64,000 nucleotides of DNA from Pseudomonas sp. PIC25 (GCF_002286785.1 NZ_MUJY01000142.1:1-64000); one strand, 5' to 3'. Positions 1-10,020 are shown, numbered from the stretch's first letter. The notes: a model not told the origin generated them from the sequence alone. Numbers and translations: made by a program.

Positions 1-8
1 GGCTTTTC

Positions 9-33
9 GTAGGAGCGAGCTCTGCTCGCGAAA
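9..33. repeat. REP palindrome, GTAG type
   Basis: A GTAGG head is followed by the inverted repeat GCGAGCTCTGCTCGC. The same unit recurs at least five more times in this window. It lies just downstream of fliP, so the fliP and fliQ genes are not directly joined as they are in most flagellar operons. The rest of the stretch 1-156 shows no gene I can support. Confidence 0.75.
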
Positions 34-156
34 AAGTGCGGTCGCGTCGGCAGAGGCGTTGCGCCCGGCACCGAGTCGACGCGGAGCGTCTGGGGCTGCG
101 TTCCCTCGCGGAGCAGGGGAGCGATCGGACATTGGCTGCATGTTCGCCAGGCCTCG

Positions 157-915
157 CTAGAACGGCTGCACGCTGGTGGTCAGGGTCCCCATCATCAGGG
201 CCCAGCCGTCGACCAGGACGAACACCATCAGCTTGAACGGCAGCGAGATCATCATCGGCGAGAGCATCATCATGCCCATGGCCATGAGCACGCTGGCCAC
301 CACCAGGTCGATCACCAGGAACGGTATGAAGATCATGAAACCGAGCTGGAAGGCGGTCTTCAGTTCGCTGAGCACGAAGGCCGGCAGCAGCAGGGAGAAG
401 TCCAGTTCCTCGAGGTTCTGCGGCAGTTCTTCGCCGGCCAGGGAAACCATGGTCTCCAGGGAGTTCTTGTTGGTCTGCGCGAGCATGAAGCGCGACAGCG
501 TCTGCTTGGCCTTGCCCAGGCCCTGTTCCAGGGTGATCTGGTCGGCCTGGAAGGGCACGTAGGCGTCGCTGTAGATTTCCTGCCAGACCGGGCGCATCAC
601 CAGCAGCGTCATGCACAGGGCGATGCCGATCAGAATGTTGTTCGGCGGGCTCTGCTGCAGGCCGATGGCTTGGCGGAGGATGGCCAGGACGACGATGAAG
701 CGGGTGAAACACGTCATCATCATGAGCATTGCCGGCAGGAAGCCGAGCAGGGTCATGACGATCAGAATCTGCAGCTTGACGCTCAGCTCCTGGCCGTTCT
801 CGGTGTCGTTCAGGTTGAGCAGGGTGATGTCCCCGCCGGCCGCCTGGGCAACCAGCGGGCACAGCCCGGCGACCAGCAGCAGGACGAGGACGGCGAGGCG
901 ACGCAGGCTTTTCAT
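157..915 (-). CDS. fliP: Lateral flagellar type III export protein FliP
   Basis: FliP is an inner-membrane core subunit of the flagellar export gate (FliPQR), through which rod, hook and filament subunits pass. The 252-residue product has a cleavable signal peptide (about residues 1-26, ending AQAA) and hydrophobic segments at about 45-72, 88-107, 188-208 and 212-236. The family signature QSPPNNILIGIAL lies near residue 88. Length and architecture match FliP. The gene is third in a minus-strand operon fliM-fliN-fliP with 4-base overlaps. FliQ, FliR, FlhB and FlhA are presumably further left, beyond the REP element at the window edge. Confidence 0.95.
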   Translation of the reverse strand: MKSLRRLAVLVLLLVAGLCPLVAQAAGGDITLLNLNDTENGQELSVKLQILIVMTLLGFLPAMLMMMTCFTRFIVVLAILRQAIGLQQSPPNNILIGIALCMTLLVMRPVWQEIYSDAYVPFQADQITLEQGLGKAKQTLSRFMLAQTNKNSLETMVSLAGEELPQNLEELDFSLLLPAFVLSELKTAFQLGFMIFIPFLVIDLVVASVLMAMGMMMLSPMMISLPFKLMVFVLVDGWALMMGTLTTSVQPF

Positions 916-1280
916 CGGGTCAGGTCGTTCAGGCTGGTGCCGCTGAGTTCGACGATGCGCAGGCCGTAGTTGCCGTTCATCACCACCACTTCGGCCTTGG
1001 CGAACAGGGCGCCGTTGACCTTCACGTCGAGGGGCTCGCCGGCCAGCTTGTCGAGCACGATCACGCTGCTGGTATCGACTTCCATCAGCTCCTTGAGGGA
1101 AATCTCGGTGGAGGCGACTTCCAGGGTCACGTTCACCGGAATCTTGCCGAAGAAGCTCAGGTCCTGGTGCGGCAGTTGCGCCGGGGCTTCGGCGTTGACC
1201 ACCTCGTCGGCGGCATCGAGACCCAGGTCGCCTTCGTTGATCAGGCTTTCGAAATCGTTGTCGGTCAATTGCGCGGTCAT
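912..1280 (-). CDS. fliN: Lateral flagellar C-ring protein FliN
   Basis: FliN forms the bottom of the cytoplasmic C-ring with FliM and helps deliver export cargo. The 122-residue product has an acidic N-terminus and a C-terminal SpoA domain from about residue 45. The segment GKIPVNVTLEVASTEISLKE, followed by LDKLAGEPLDVKVNG, is typical of FliN. ATGA-type overlaps with fliM upstream and fliP downstream indicate translational coupling. Confidence 0.95.
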   Translation of the reverse strand: MTAQLTDNDFESLINEGDLGLDAADEVVNAEAPAQLPHQDLSFFGKIPVNVTLEVASTEISLKELMEVDTSSVIVLDKLAGEPLDVKVNGALFAKAEVVVMNGNYGLRIVELSGTSLNDLTR

Positions 1281-2119
1281 GGGTTTTTCACGCTCTCAAG
1301 AGAGGTCAGGAACAAGGCGCCGTCTTCTTCGAAAAGGCTGCCGCGGAACAGCTTCTGCTGGTTGATCTGCACCTCGCAGCGCTCCAGCAGACGCACCATG
1401 AGGATGTCGCCGGGCTTGAGGGCGAGGACCTGCGCCAGTGGCATCTGCAGGGCGGCGATCACGCAATCCAGGCGCACCGGCAGGTGGCGGATGTTGTTCG
1501 CCGGGCTGCCGGTCGGCCGCGACGTTGCGGGGCCGGTCAGGCGGCTGGTGAGTTCGTCCACCAGCGGGTTGTCGAGAAAGATGAAGATGGAAGACTGGCT
1601 GCCGGTGAGGTGGCTGGTGTAGGAGAACTCGGCCACGTACTCCCACTCCACCTGCTCGTAGGCGTTCTCGTGCCGGACCAGTTCGCCGAAGGTGGCGCCG
1701 GACAGCAGCTTGCGGGCGAACAGGTTGGCGATGTCCTTGCCCAGCCGTTCGCGCATCCGCTGTTCCGAGGTGCTGATCGGCGGTTCGTCGTGGCTGGGCA
1801 GGCAGGTGCCACCGTAATAGCACTCCAGGGCCTCGGTCAGCAGGGCGCGGTCGATGGCGAAACCCACCTTGCCGAATGGGCAGCGATAGGTGCATTCGGC
1901 CGGGCGCTGAAGTTGTTGTTCATGCACATCCACCCGATTCAATTCCAGATTGATCCGGTAATTGCGCAGGAAATAATCGCTGATGATCCGCGGATGTTTA
2001 CTGGTCAACTCCCGGATGTACTGCGGAATCTTGTGGTAATGCCGACCCAACTTCTGCGGCTTCAACCGGGTCAGCCTGTCGGCGGGCACGCCATGGTGGA
2101 CTTTCGAATTACCGGTCAT
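1277..2119 (-). CDS. fliM: Lateral flagellar switch protein FliM, lacking the CheY-binding N-terminus
   Basis: FliM is the C-ring switch protein linking FliG to FliN. The reading frame is open further upstream, to 2302. I chose the ATG at 2119 (MTGNSKVHHG, 280 residues) because the upstream part looks non-coding and an AGGA lies about 15 bases before this ATG. The C-terminal SpoA domain ends with PLAQVLALKPGDILMVRLLE and similar text. The usual N-terminal CheY-P-binding segment (LSQxEIDALL-like) is absent, and no such motif appears even in the longer frame. The middle domain is divergent from polar FliM. The gene is first in the minus-strand fliMNP operon. Confidence 0.88.
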   Translation of the reverse strand: MTGNSKVHHGVPADRLTRLKPQKLGRHYHKIPQYIRELTSKHPRIISDYFLRNYRINLELNRVDVHEQQLQRPAECTYRCPFGKVGFAIDRALLTEALECYYGGTCLPSHDEPPISTSEQRMRERLGKDIANLFARKLLSGATFGELVRHENAYEQVEWEYVAEFSYTSHLTGSQSSIFIFLDNPLVDELTSRLTGPATSRPTGSPANNIRHLPVRLDCVIAALQMPLAQVLALKPGDILMVRLLERCEVQINQQKLFRGSLFEEDGALFLTSLESVKNP

Positions 2120-2222
2120 GTGCTGAGCTTTGTTCCTGGTTGTTACGGCAGAAGATCGAATCGCTGTTTTTCTTTCTGGAAAGTTGCTCTGTTCTTCGCG
2201 CTCATCATCGATAAGGGCTCGA

Positions 2223-2238
2223 TGGCGAAGCGTTTGCT
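2223..2238 (+). promoter_or_regulatory. Candidate sigma-54 promoter (-24/-12)
   Basis: TGGCGAAGCGTTTGCT has GG and GC separated by exactly ten bases and a perfect TTGCT -12 element. Expected transcription start is near 2249. The next plus-strand gene, lafK, starts 400 bases further on, so the site either gives a long leader or drives a short transcript ending at the hairpin at 2304-2326. Confidence 0.4.
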
Positions 2239-2248
2239 GTTTTGCCGG

Positions 2249-2326
2249 CCTTCTGACGCCGGTTCCGGACCTTGGGCGTGGAAGCGCGCCGTCATTCCGC
2301 AAGCGCCCGCGCAGGGCGGGCGTTTT
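2249..2326 (+). ncRNA. Hypothetical sigma-54-driven small RNA
   Basis: The interval from the predicted start of the sigma-54 site at 2223 to a terminator-like hairpin is about 78 nt. The hairpin stem CGCCCGC (2304-2310) pairs with GCGGGCG (2316-2322) around a 5-base loop and is followed by TTTT. The U-tract is short, so termination may be weak. No match to a known RNA family was recognised. This is inference from promoter plus terminator only. Confidence 0.2.
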
Positions 2327-2646
2327 CGGGAGTCGCCAGTCTAGGGAGGAGGGGGCTGGAAATTAAATCAATAGATATCAAAAGCCGTTTTTGACAGGTT
2401 CTGGCCGTTTTTTGATGCGATTTGACGCTAAGTAATTAAGCGAAACGGAGAGGGCTTGTTAGGGTTGCGCGCTGTGAACTTGGTCACGCTGTAGAACGTA
2501 GGCGAGTTCATTGAAGGTCGCCTCCCGCCACCAGGGAAAGACGACGCAAAGTTCAAGACGATTAAATGCCACGAGAACTTTCGGAACGTCTTCGATGTTC
2601 CTCGGCGCCAACTGCCGGCAGGCAATAAACGAACAGGTGAATTACG

Positions 2647-4038
<1,392 letters not shown>

Positions 4039-4055
4039 TTCGATTGGAGAACCGC

Positions 4056-4388
4056 ATGACATCCATCACTCAGGTCCGGCAGGACATGCTGGACCGGATG
4101 AATCAGATCCGAGAACTGTCCGAGGGCGCGGCGATCAAGCCCGCCGCGCTGCAGGGAGACACCGGGCCGGCCGGCCCCGCGGCGGCTTTCGACAGCGTGC
4201 TGCGTGCCGTAGACGCCCAGCAGCACCAGGCCAGCGCGGCGATGGCTGCGGTGGACAGCGGCAAGAGCGAGGATCTGGTGGGCGCGATGATCGACAGCCA
4301 GAAGGCCAGCGTGTCCTTCTCCGCGCTGCTGCAGGTGCGCAACAAGCTGACCAATGCGTTCGACGAAATCATGAGAATGCCGCTGTGA
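4056..4388 (+). CDS. fliE: Lateral flagellar hook-basal body complex protein FliE
   Basis: FliE joins the MS-ring to the proximal rod and is an early export substrate. The 110-residue product starts at the ATG at 4056, preceded by GGAGA. The C-terminal half ([20 protein letters not shown] ending in [11 protein letters not shown]) is the conserved FliE region. It lies 17 bases after lafK and 20 bases before fliF. Confidence 0.95.
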   Translation: MTSITQVRQDMLDRMNQIRELSEGAAIKPAALQGDTGPAGPAAAFDSVLRAVDAQQHQASAAMAAVDSGKSEDLVGAMIDSQKASVSFSALLQVRNKLTNAFDEIMRMPL

Positions 4389-4408
4389 TCGGGCGTGGGT
4401 GCTGAGCC

Positions 4409-6097
4409 GTGCTGCAGACAATCAAGAGCAAGCTGCCCGCGCAAGGGCTGAAGCTGGACCCGCGCCTGTCGCTGCTGGCGATGGCGGCGGTGGCCGCCCT
4501 GCTGGCGGTGGGCGTGGTGTATTACCTGTGGCGCGACCAGGGAGCGTTCCGCCCGCTGTACGGCTCAGGCGAGGCCTATCCGGCCGCCGAAGTGATGCAG
4601 GTGCTGGACGGCGAGGCGGTGGCCTATCGCATCCATCCGCAGAGCGGCCAGGTGCTGGTGCGCGAGGATGACCTGGCCCGCGCGCGCATGCTGCTGACCG
4701 CCAAGGGCGTGAAGGTCTCGGTGCCGGCCGGCTACGAGCTGTTCGACCGCGACGAGCCGCTGGGCACCAGCCAGTTCGTCCAGGACGTGCGTCTCAAGCG
4801 CAGCCTGGAAGGGGAACTGGCCCGTACCGTGATGTCGCTCAAGGGCATCGAGTCGGCGCGGGTGCACCTGGCGCTGGAGGAAACCAGTTCCTTCGTGGTC
4901 AGCAAGCGCGACCCGGCCAAGGCCTCGGTGATGGTGCAGCTGGCGCCCGGCTATCGGCTCAAGCCGGAGCAGGTGGCGGCCATCGTCAACTTGGTGGCCA
5001 ACAGCGTGCCGCAGCTCAAGCCGGAGGACGTCGGCGTGGTCGACCAGCACGGCGCACTGCTGTCGCGCGGGCTGAATGCCGGGGGCGGGCCGGCGCAGAG
5101 CTGGCAGGTGGCGGATGACTACCAGCAGAAGGCCGTGGCCAACGTGGAAGAGGTGCTGGCGCCGATCCTCGGCAATGGCAACTACCGCGTCAGCGTCGCC
5201 GCCGACTTCGATTTCAGCCAGAAGGAAGAGACCTTCCAGGCATACGGCGACGCGCCCCGCCTGCGCAACGAGGTGCTGCGCGACGAGAGCACCCTGGACC
5301 AGTTGGCCCTGGGCGTGCCCGGCTCCCTGAGCAACCGCCCCGTGCCGCAACCGGAGGATGAACAGGGTAATACCGGTAACGCCGGTAACGAGCAGCAGAA
5401 GAAGGACGCCGAGAACAAGGCGGCCACCTCGCTGCGCAAGGAATCGACCCGCCAGCTCGATTACGACCAGACCGTCACTCACGTCAAGCACGCGCCGTTC
5501 GCCCTGCGCCAGCAGAGCGTGGCGGTGGTGCTGAATGCCGCCAGCGCGCCGGAAGGCGGCTGGACGCCCGAGGCGCGGGCGGAGCTGGAGGCCATGGTGA
5601 AGAGCGCGGTGGGCTTCAACCAGAGCCGTGGCGACCTGCTCACCGTCAGCGTGTTCCCCTTCGCCAACGAAGCCGTGACGGAAGAGCCGCTGCCCTGGTG
5701 GGAAAACAGCCGCATCCACGAGCTGATCAAGCTCGGCGTGTTCGGCCTGATCAGCCTGCTCTTGCTGTTGATGGTGGTCCGCCCGGCGGTGCGCAACCTG
5801 ACCAGCCCGGCGCGTCCCGTAGAGACCCAGGCGCTACCCGAGGGCGATGCCCTGGCGACGCTGGCCAGCGAGCGCAGCGAACGCCTGCTCGCCCAGGTGG
5901 GTGAGGAGCGCCCAGGCATCAACATCCTTGGCGAGTTGAGCCCGCTCTCGGAAATCCGCCTGCCGGCTCCGGATTCCGGGTTGGAAATGCAGATCGAGCA
6001 TCTGCAGATGCTGGCGAAGAACGATCCCGAGCGTGTCTCGGAAGTCATCAAGCAGTGGATAGGGCGAAATGAAAGAGACCTCAACCCGGCAAGCTGA
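4409..6097 (+). CDS. fliF: Lateral flagellar MS-ring protein FliF
   Basis: FliF forms the MS-ring in the inner membrane, the base on which rotor, export gate and rod assemble. The 562-residue product has an N-terminal membrane helix (about 22-43), the periplasmic YscJ/FliF ring-building domains (GYELFDRDEPLGTSQFVQ near 110), a second membrane helix (about 440-462) and a cytoplasmic C-terminus that binds FliG. A GTG start at 4409 is used. The end overlaps fliG by 29 bases. Confidence 0.95.
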   Translation: MLQTIKSKLPAQGLKLDPRLSLLAMAAVAALLAVGVVYYLWRDQGAFRPLYGSGEAYPAAEVMQVLDGEAVAYRIHPQSGQVLVREDDLARARMLLTAKGVKVSVPAGYELFDRDEPLGTSQFVQDVRLKRSLEGELARTVMSLKGIESARVHLALEETSSFVVSKRDPAKASVMVQLAPGYRLKPEQVAAIVNLVANSVPQLKPEDVGVVDQHGALLSRGLNAGGGPAQSWQVADDYQQKAVANVEEVLAPILGNGNYRVSVAADFDFSQKEETFQAYGDAPRLRNEVLRDESTLDQLALGVPGSLSNRPVPQPEDEQGNTGNAGNEQQKKDAENKAATSLRKESTRQLDYDQTVTHVKHAPFALRQQSVAVVLNAASAPEGGWTPEARAELEAMVKSAVGFNQSRGDLLTVSVFPFANEAVTEEPLPWWENSRIHELIKLGVFGLISLLLLLMVVRPAVRNLTSPARPVETQALPEGDALATLASERSERLLAQVGEERPGINILGELSPLSEIRLPAPDSGLEMQIEHLQMLAKNDPERVSEVIKQWIGRNERDLNPAS

Positions 6098-7133
6098 CAC
6101 TGGCCAGTCCACGTCGAAGGAAATCAGGGTGCGCAGCCAGGCCCGGCCGCTCAGTTCGGTCGAGCAGGCGGCGATCCTCATGCTGAGCATGGGCGACGAC
6201 GCCTCCGCCGGCGTGCTGCGCCATTTCACCCGCGAAGAGATCGTCAGTATCAGCCAGGCCATGGCGCGCCTGAGCAACATCAAGCAGCCGATGGTCTCCG
6301 AGGTGATCGGCCGCTTCTTCGAGGATTTCAAGGAGCAGAGCAGCATCAAGGGTGCTTCGCGCAGCTACCTCTCGCGCATGCTCGGCAAGGCGCTGGGCGG
6401 CGACATCACCCGCAGCCTGCTGGACAGCATCTACGGCGAGGAAATCCGCGCCAAGATGGCCAAGATGGAATGGCTCGATCCCAAACAGTTCGCCGCGCTG
6501 ATCGCCAAGGAGCACCCGCAGATGCAGGCGGTGTTCCTCGCTTTCCTGCCGCCGGGCATGGCCAGCGAGGTGCTGGAGTGCATGCCGGCCGAGCGCCAGG
6601 ACGAGCTGCTTTACCGCATCGCCAACCTCACCGAGATCAACAGCGACGTGATCGAGGAGCTGGAGCAGCTCATCGAGCGCAGCCTCTCGGTGCTCTCCAC
6701 CCAGGGCTCGCAGGTGCGCGGGGTGAAGCAGGCGGCGGACATCATGAACCGCTTCAAGGGCAATCGCGACCAGATGTTCGAGCTGCTGCGCGCCCACAGC
6801 GAAGAGCTGGTGGAGAAGATCGAGGACGAAATGTACGACTTCTTCATCCTCTCCCGGCAGAACCAGGAAGTGCTGCAAACGCTGCTCGAAGCCATCCCGC
6901 TGGAAGAGTGGGTGGTCGCTCTCAAGGGCGCCGAGCCCGAGCTGGTCCGCGCCATCCAGGGCGCGCTGCCCAAGCGTCAGGCGCAGCAGATGGAGTCGAT
7001 CAACCGGCGCCAGGGCCCGGTGCCGCTCAGCCGTGTCGAGCAGGTGCGCAAGGACATCATGGCGGTGGTCCGCGAGCTGTCGGCCCAGGGCGAACTGCAG
7101 GTCCAGCTGTTCCGTGAACAGACGGTGGAATGA
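6069..7133 (+). CDS. fliG: Lateral flagellar motor switch protein FliG
   Basis: FliG is the C-ring protein that contacts the MotA stator and generates torque. The 354-residue product has the three FliG domains: N-terminal FliF-binding, middle domain (KEHPQMQAVFLAFLPPGMAS near 145) and C-terminal torque domain (about 235-340). It carries a 15-20 residue extension at each end compared with typical polar FliG. Translation starts inside the end of fliF. Confidence 0.95.
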   Translation: MKETSTRQADTGQSTSKEIRVRSQARPLSSVEQAAILMLSMGDDASAGVLRHFTREEIVSISQAMARLSNIKQPMVSEVIGRFFEDFKEQSSIKGASRSYLSRMLGKALGGDITRSLLDSIYGEEIRAKMAKMEWLDPKQFAALIAKEHPQMQAVFLAFLPPGMASEVLECMPAERQDELLYRIANLTEINSDVIEELEQLIERSLSVLSTQGSQVRGVKQAADIMNRFKGNRDQMFELLRAHSEELVEKIEDEMYDFFILSRQNQEVLQTLLEAIPLEEWVVALKGAEPELVRAIQGALPKRQAQQMESINRRQGPVPLSRVEQVRKDIMAVVRELSAQGELQVQLFREQTVE

Positions 7134-7144
7134 GGAGCGCGGCG

Positions 7145-7837
7145 ATGACGGTCAAGGTGATCAAGGACGGCCGCAACTGGCGGCCCTATCGTTTCCCGCC
7201 GCGTTGCAGCGCACCGGCGCAGACGGACTGGAACGGCGACCCGTCGGCCTTGCAGCGGGCGATCTCCGACGGGTTCCAGCAGGGCATCGAGAAGGGCTAC
7301 CGGGAGGGCTTGCTGCAAGGGCAGGAGGCCGGTCAGCGCGAAGGCTTCGAAACCGGCCGCCAGGAAGGCTTGCGCCAGGGCCGTGAGGAAGGCCGCCAGC
7401 AGGGTCGCCAGGCCTTCGAGGCGGCTAGCCAGCCGCTGGACCGCATCACCGCAGAGCTGAACCGCTTCCTCGCCGAATTCGAGCGCAACCGCCGCCAGGA
7501 CCTGCTGGAGCTGGTGAAGAAGGTCTCCAAGCAGGTGATCCGCTGCGAGCTGACCCTCAACCCCACCCAGTTACTGACCCTCGCCGAAGAGGCCCTGGCA
7601 GCCATGCCGGGCGAGCAGGGCGACGTGCATATCCACCTCAACCCGGAAGAATGCGCCCGCATCAAGGACCTCGCCCCCGAACGGGTAGCGGCCTGGCGGC
7701 TGGTGCCCGACGAGCGCCTGGCCCTCGGCGAGTGCCGCGTGGTGACCGCCCAGGCGGAGGCCGACATCGGCTGCCAGCAGCGCCTGGACTCCTGCATGGA
7801 CACGCTTTCCGAACACCTGAATGTGGCTGAGGCCTGA
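7145..7837 (+). CDS. fliH: Lateral flagellar export regulator FliH, glycine-repeat rich
   Basis: FliH is the peripheral stalk-like partner of the FliI ATPase. I chose the ATG at 7145 (MTVKVIKDG, 230 residues) because GGAG lies 8 bases upstream; an in-frame ATG at 7130 overlaps the fliG stop and is also possible. About residues 40-85 form a long helix with at least nine glycines at four-residue spacing (GxxxGxxxG), a known property of FliH proteins. The C-terminal half is the conserved FliH/V-type ATPase subunit E-like domain. Confidence 0.93.
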   Translation: MTVKVIKDGRNWRPYRFPPRCSAPAQTDWNGDPSALQRAISDGFQQGIEKGYREGLLQGQEAGQREGFETGRQEGLRQGREEGRQQGRQAFEAASQPLDRITAELNRFLAEFERNRRQDLLELVKKVSKQVIRCELTLNPTQLLTLAEEALAAMPGEQGDVHIHLNPEECARIKDLAPERVAAWRLVPDERLALGECRVVTAQAEADIGCQQRLDSCMDTLSEHLNVAEA

Positions 7838-7839
7838 GC

Positions 7840-9165
7840 ATGTCGCTGCTGGAAAGCTTCAAGCTCGACGACGCCCTGCGCTCCCTGGAGTCGGTCCAGT
7901 TGGCCAAGGTCAGCGGCCGGCTGGTACGGGTTTCCGGCATGCTCCTGGAAAGCCTCGGCTGCCGCCGCATGACCGGCCAGCGCTGCAACGTCGAGCAGGC
8001 CGACGGTAGCATGCTGGAGGCCCAGGTGGTGGGCTTCAACCGCGACATCACCTACCTCATGCCGTTCAAGAAGCCCATGGGCCTGACCGCCGGCTCGCGG
8101 GTGTTCCCGGCGCGGGACGAGGCCCTGCTGCAGATCGATGAGTCCTGGCTGGGGCGGGTCATCAACGGCCTCGGCGAACCGCTGGACGACCTTGGCCGCC
8201 TGGGCGGGCGCGATTCCTTGCCGGGCGAGCTGCCCTCGGTCAACCCGCTCAAGCGCAAGCCGGTGTCCGAGCCGCTGGACGTCGGCGTGCGGGCGATCAA
8301 CGCCATGCTCACCTTAGGCAAGGGCCAGCGCGTCGGCCTGTTCGCCGGCAGCGGGGTGGGTAAGAGCGTGCTGCTCGGCATGATCACCCGGCAGACCAAG
8401 GCCGACGTGGTGGTGGTCGGGCTGATCGGCGAGCGCGGCCGCGAAGTGCAGGAGTTCATTCTCCATGCCCTTGGCCCGGAAGGGCTGCGCAAGGCCGTGG
8501 TGGTGGTGGCGCCGGCCAATGAGTCGCCGTTGATGCGGCTGAAGGCCACCGAGCTGTGCCACAGCATCGCCGCTTATTTCCGCGACCAGGGCAAGGACGT
8601 GTTGCTGCTGGTGGATTCCCTGACCCGCTACGCCATGGCCCAGCGCGAGATCGCCCTGGCCCTCGGCGAGCCGCCGGCGACCAAGGGCTATCCGCCTTCG
8701 GTGTTCGCCATGCTGCCGGAGCTGGTGGAAAGCGCCGGCAACGGCGAGAGCGAACGGGGTAGCCTGAGCGCGCTGTACACGGTGCTCGCCGAGGGCGACG
8801 ACCAGCAGGACCCGATCGTCGATTGTGCGCGGGCGATCCTCGACGGCCACATCGTCCTGTCGCGCCGGCTGGCGGACGTCGGCCACTACCCGGCGATCGA
8901 CATCGCTGCCTCGGTGAGCCGCTGCATGAGCCAGGTCACCAGCCCGGCGCACCAGGGCGCGGCCCGGCAGCTCAAGGAGTTCTACAGCACCTACGGCAAG
9001 ATCAAGGAGCTCATCCCCTTGGGCGGTTATACCCCCGGCATGGACGCCAAGACCGACCGTGCCGTGCAATTGGCCCCGGCCATCGAACGCTTCCTGCGCC
9101 AGGAGACCGGCGACGCCGCCGAGCTGGCACCGAGCATCGCCACCCTGCAGAGCCTGGTGAAATGA
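7840..9165 (+). CDS. fliI: Lateral flagellar export ATPase FliI
   Basis: FliI is the cytoplasmic hexameric ATPase of the flagellar export apparatus, homologous to F1-beta. The 441-residue product has Walker A GSGVGKS at about residues 169-175, the GERGREVQEF motif near 202 and Walker B VLLLVDSLTRYAMAQREI from about 254. Length is typical. It starts two bases after fliH and overlaps fliJ by 4 bases. Confidence 0.97.
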   Translation: MSLLESFKLDDALRSLESVQLAKVSGRLVRVSGMLLESLGCRRMTGQRCNVEQADGSMLEAQVVGFNRDITYLMPFKKPMGLTAGSRVFPARDEALLQIDESWLGRVINGLGEPLDDLGRLGGRDSLPGELPSVNPLKRKPVSEPLDVGVRAINAMLTLGKGQRVGLFAGSGVGKSVLLGMITRQTKADVVVVGLIGERGREVQEFILHALGPEGLRKAVVVVAPANESPLMRLKATELCHSIAAYFRDQGKDVLLLVDSLTRYAMAQREIALALGEPPATKGYPPSVFAMLPELVESAGNGESERGSLSALYTVLAEGDDQQDPIVDCARAILDGHIVLSRRLADVGHYPAIDIAASVSRCMSQVTSPAHQGAARQLKEFYSTYGKIKELIPLGGYTPGMDAKTDRAVQLAPAIERFLRQETGDAAELAPSIATLQSLVK

Positions 9166-9611
9166 CCATGAAAGAGCAGATCGAAACCCTGTCGCGGCTG
9201 GCCAGCCTGCGCGAGAACAAGGTGCGGCAGATGCTCGGCCGCGTCGCCTACCAGCAGAACCTCTGCCAGCGCTACCGCAACAACATCGCCGGCCTCAGCC
9301 GCCTGTGCGGATTCACCGTGCCTATGACCACGCCGTTGCAGCGCGACAACCAGCAGAAATACAAGGCGACCCTGCACAAGATGGTCGAACTGCAACGCCG
9401 CGAGCTGAGCGTGGCCGAAGCGGCATTGGCGCGCATCCAGGCCGAGCTGCTGCAAGCCATGCGCAACGAGAAGATCCTCACCCAGGTGATCGATATGAAG
9501 CTGGCGCAATGGCAGGAAGACCTTGCACGGCAGGAGCAGAAAATCCAGGATGGCCTCGCCGCCCAGAGCTGGTGGCGGGGGCATGGCAGCGAAACGAGAA
9601 GTCTTTGCTGA
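9162..9611 (+). CDS. fliJ: Lateral flagellar export chaperone-escort FliJ
   Basis: The 149-residue product is predicted to be almost entirely coiled coil (LASLRENKVRQMLGRVAYQQ, then ELQRRELSVAEAALARIQAE), as expected for FliJ, which sits in the FliI hexamer and recycles chaperones. It starts at the ATG overlapping the fliI stop; a second ATG six bases later is equally possible. It ends the lafK-fliEFGHIJ gene string. Identification rests on position and coiled-coil character more than sequence. Confidence 0.85.
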   Translation: MTMKEQIETLSRLASLRENKVRQMLGRVAYQQNLCQRYRNNIAGLSRLCGFTVPMTTPLQRDNQQKYKATLHKMVELQRRELSVAEAALARIQAELLQAMRNEKILTQVIDMKLAQWQEDLARQEQKIQDGLAAQSWWRGHGSETRSLC

Positions 9612-9677
9612 ACTCGGTAATCGGTTGGGCTCAGAGCCTCCAGCAAATGCAAACAGAGAGAAATTTTCTAAAAACCA

Positions 9678-9706
9678 TTTAAGTCTTGCCGGGTGACGGT
9701 CGCTTA
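9678..9706 (+). promoter_or_regulatory. Putative lateral sigma-28 (LafS) promoter of flgMN
   Basis: TTTAA, 5 bases, GCCGG, 5 bases, then GGTCGCTTA. An A/T patch AAATTTTC lies just upstream. The same arrangement with identical spacing precedes lafA at 22809-22838 on the other strand. The elements differ from the enteric sigma-28 consensus (TAAA-N15-GCCGATAA) but sit where it would be. The start codon of flgM is about 33 bases beyond the -10-like element. Confidence 0.55.
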
Positions 9707-9738
9707 TACCCCGTGACACCCAGCGTTTGGATCACAGC

Positions 9739-10020
9739 ATGGAAATCAACCGGCACTTCAAATCCAGCTTCACGGCCCAGGCCGAGGCCCCGAATGTGGC
9801 CCGGAACGATCGCACCAGCCCGGCGAAATCCACATCCGCCAGCCGCGTTTCCGCCGAGCCGAGCCTCGAGTCGCTGCAGGACGCCCTGCGCAGCCTGTCC
9901 GACGTCGACCTGGACAAGGTCGCAGCGATCAAGGCCGCTCTCCAGCGCGGCGATATCCGCAGCGATGTCGACAGCCTCGCCGGCAGCATGCTGGCCTACC
10001 ACAGCGGTAGCGATACGTGA
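9739..10020 (+). CDS. flgM: Lateral anti-sigma-28 factor FlgM
   Basis: FlgM holds the flagellar sigma factor inactive until it is exported through the completed hook-basal body. The 93-residue product (ATG 9739) has a disordered, basic N-terminus and a conserved C-terminal sigma-binding region DLDKVAAIKAALQRGDIRSD followed by VDSLAGSMLAYH. Its partner is the sigma factor encoded at 17424-18158. A putative LafS promoter upstream implies a feedback loop. It overlaps flgN by 4 bases. Confidence 0.88.
   Translation: MEINRHFKSSFTAQAEAPNVARNDRTSPAKSTSASRVSAEPSLESLQDALRSLSDVDLDKVAAIKAALQRGDIRSDVDSLAGSMLAYHSGSDT

Larger units (their letters stand above)
2120..2646. other. Intergenic region between divergent fliM and lafK
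   Basis: This 527-base stretch separates the fliMNP operon (minus) from lafK (plus). It holds a good plus-strand sigma-54 site at 2223-2238 and a GC-rich hairpin with TTTT at 2304-2326. The part from about 2360 to 2640 is more A/T-rich and probably carries the promoters. I found no convincing minus-strand GG-N10-GC site for fliM and none close to lafK. Confidence 0.6.

Noticed and set aside
2460-2545. AGGGAAAGACGACGCA as a sigma-54 promoter for lafK
   Set aside because: GG and GC are ten bases apart, but neither the TGGCAC nor the TTGC element matches.
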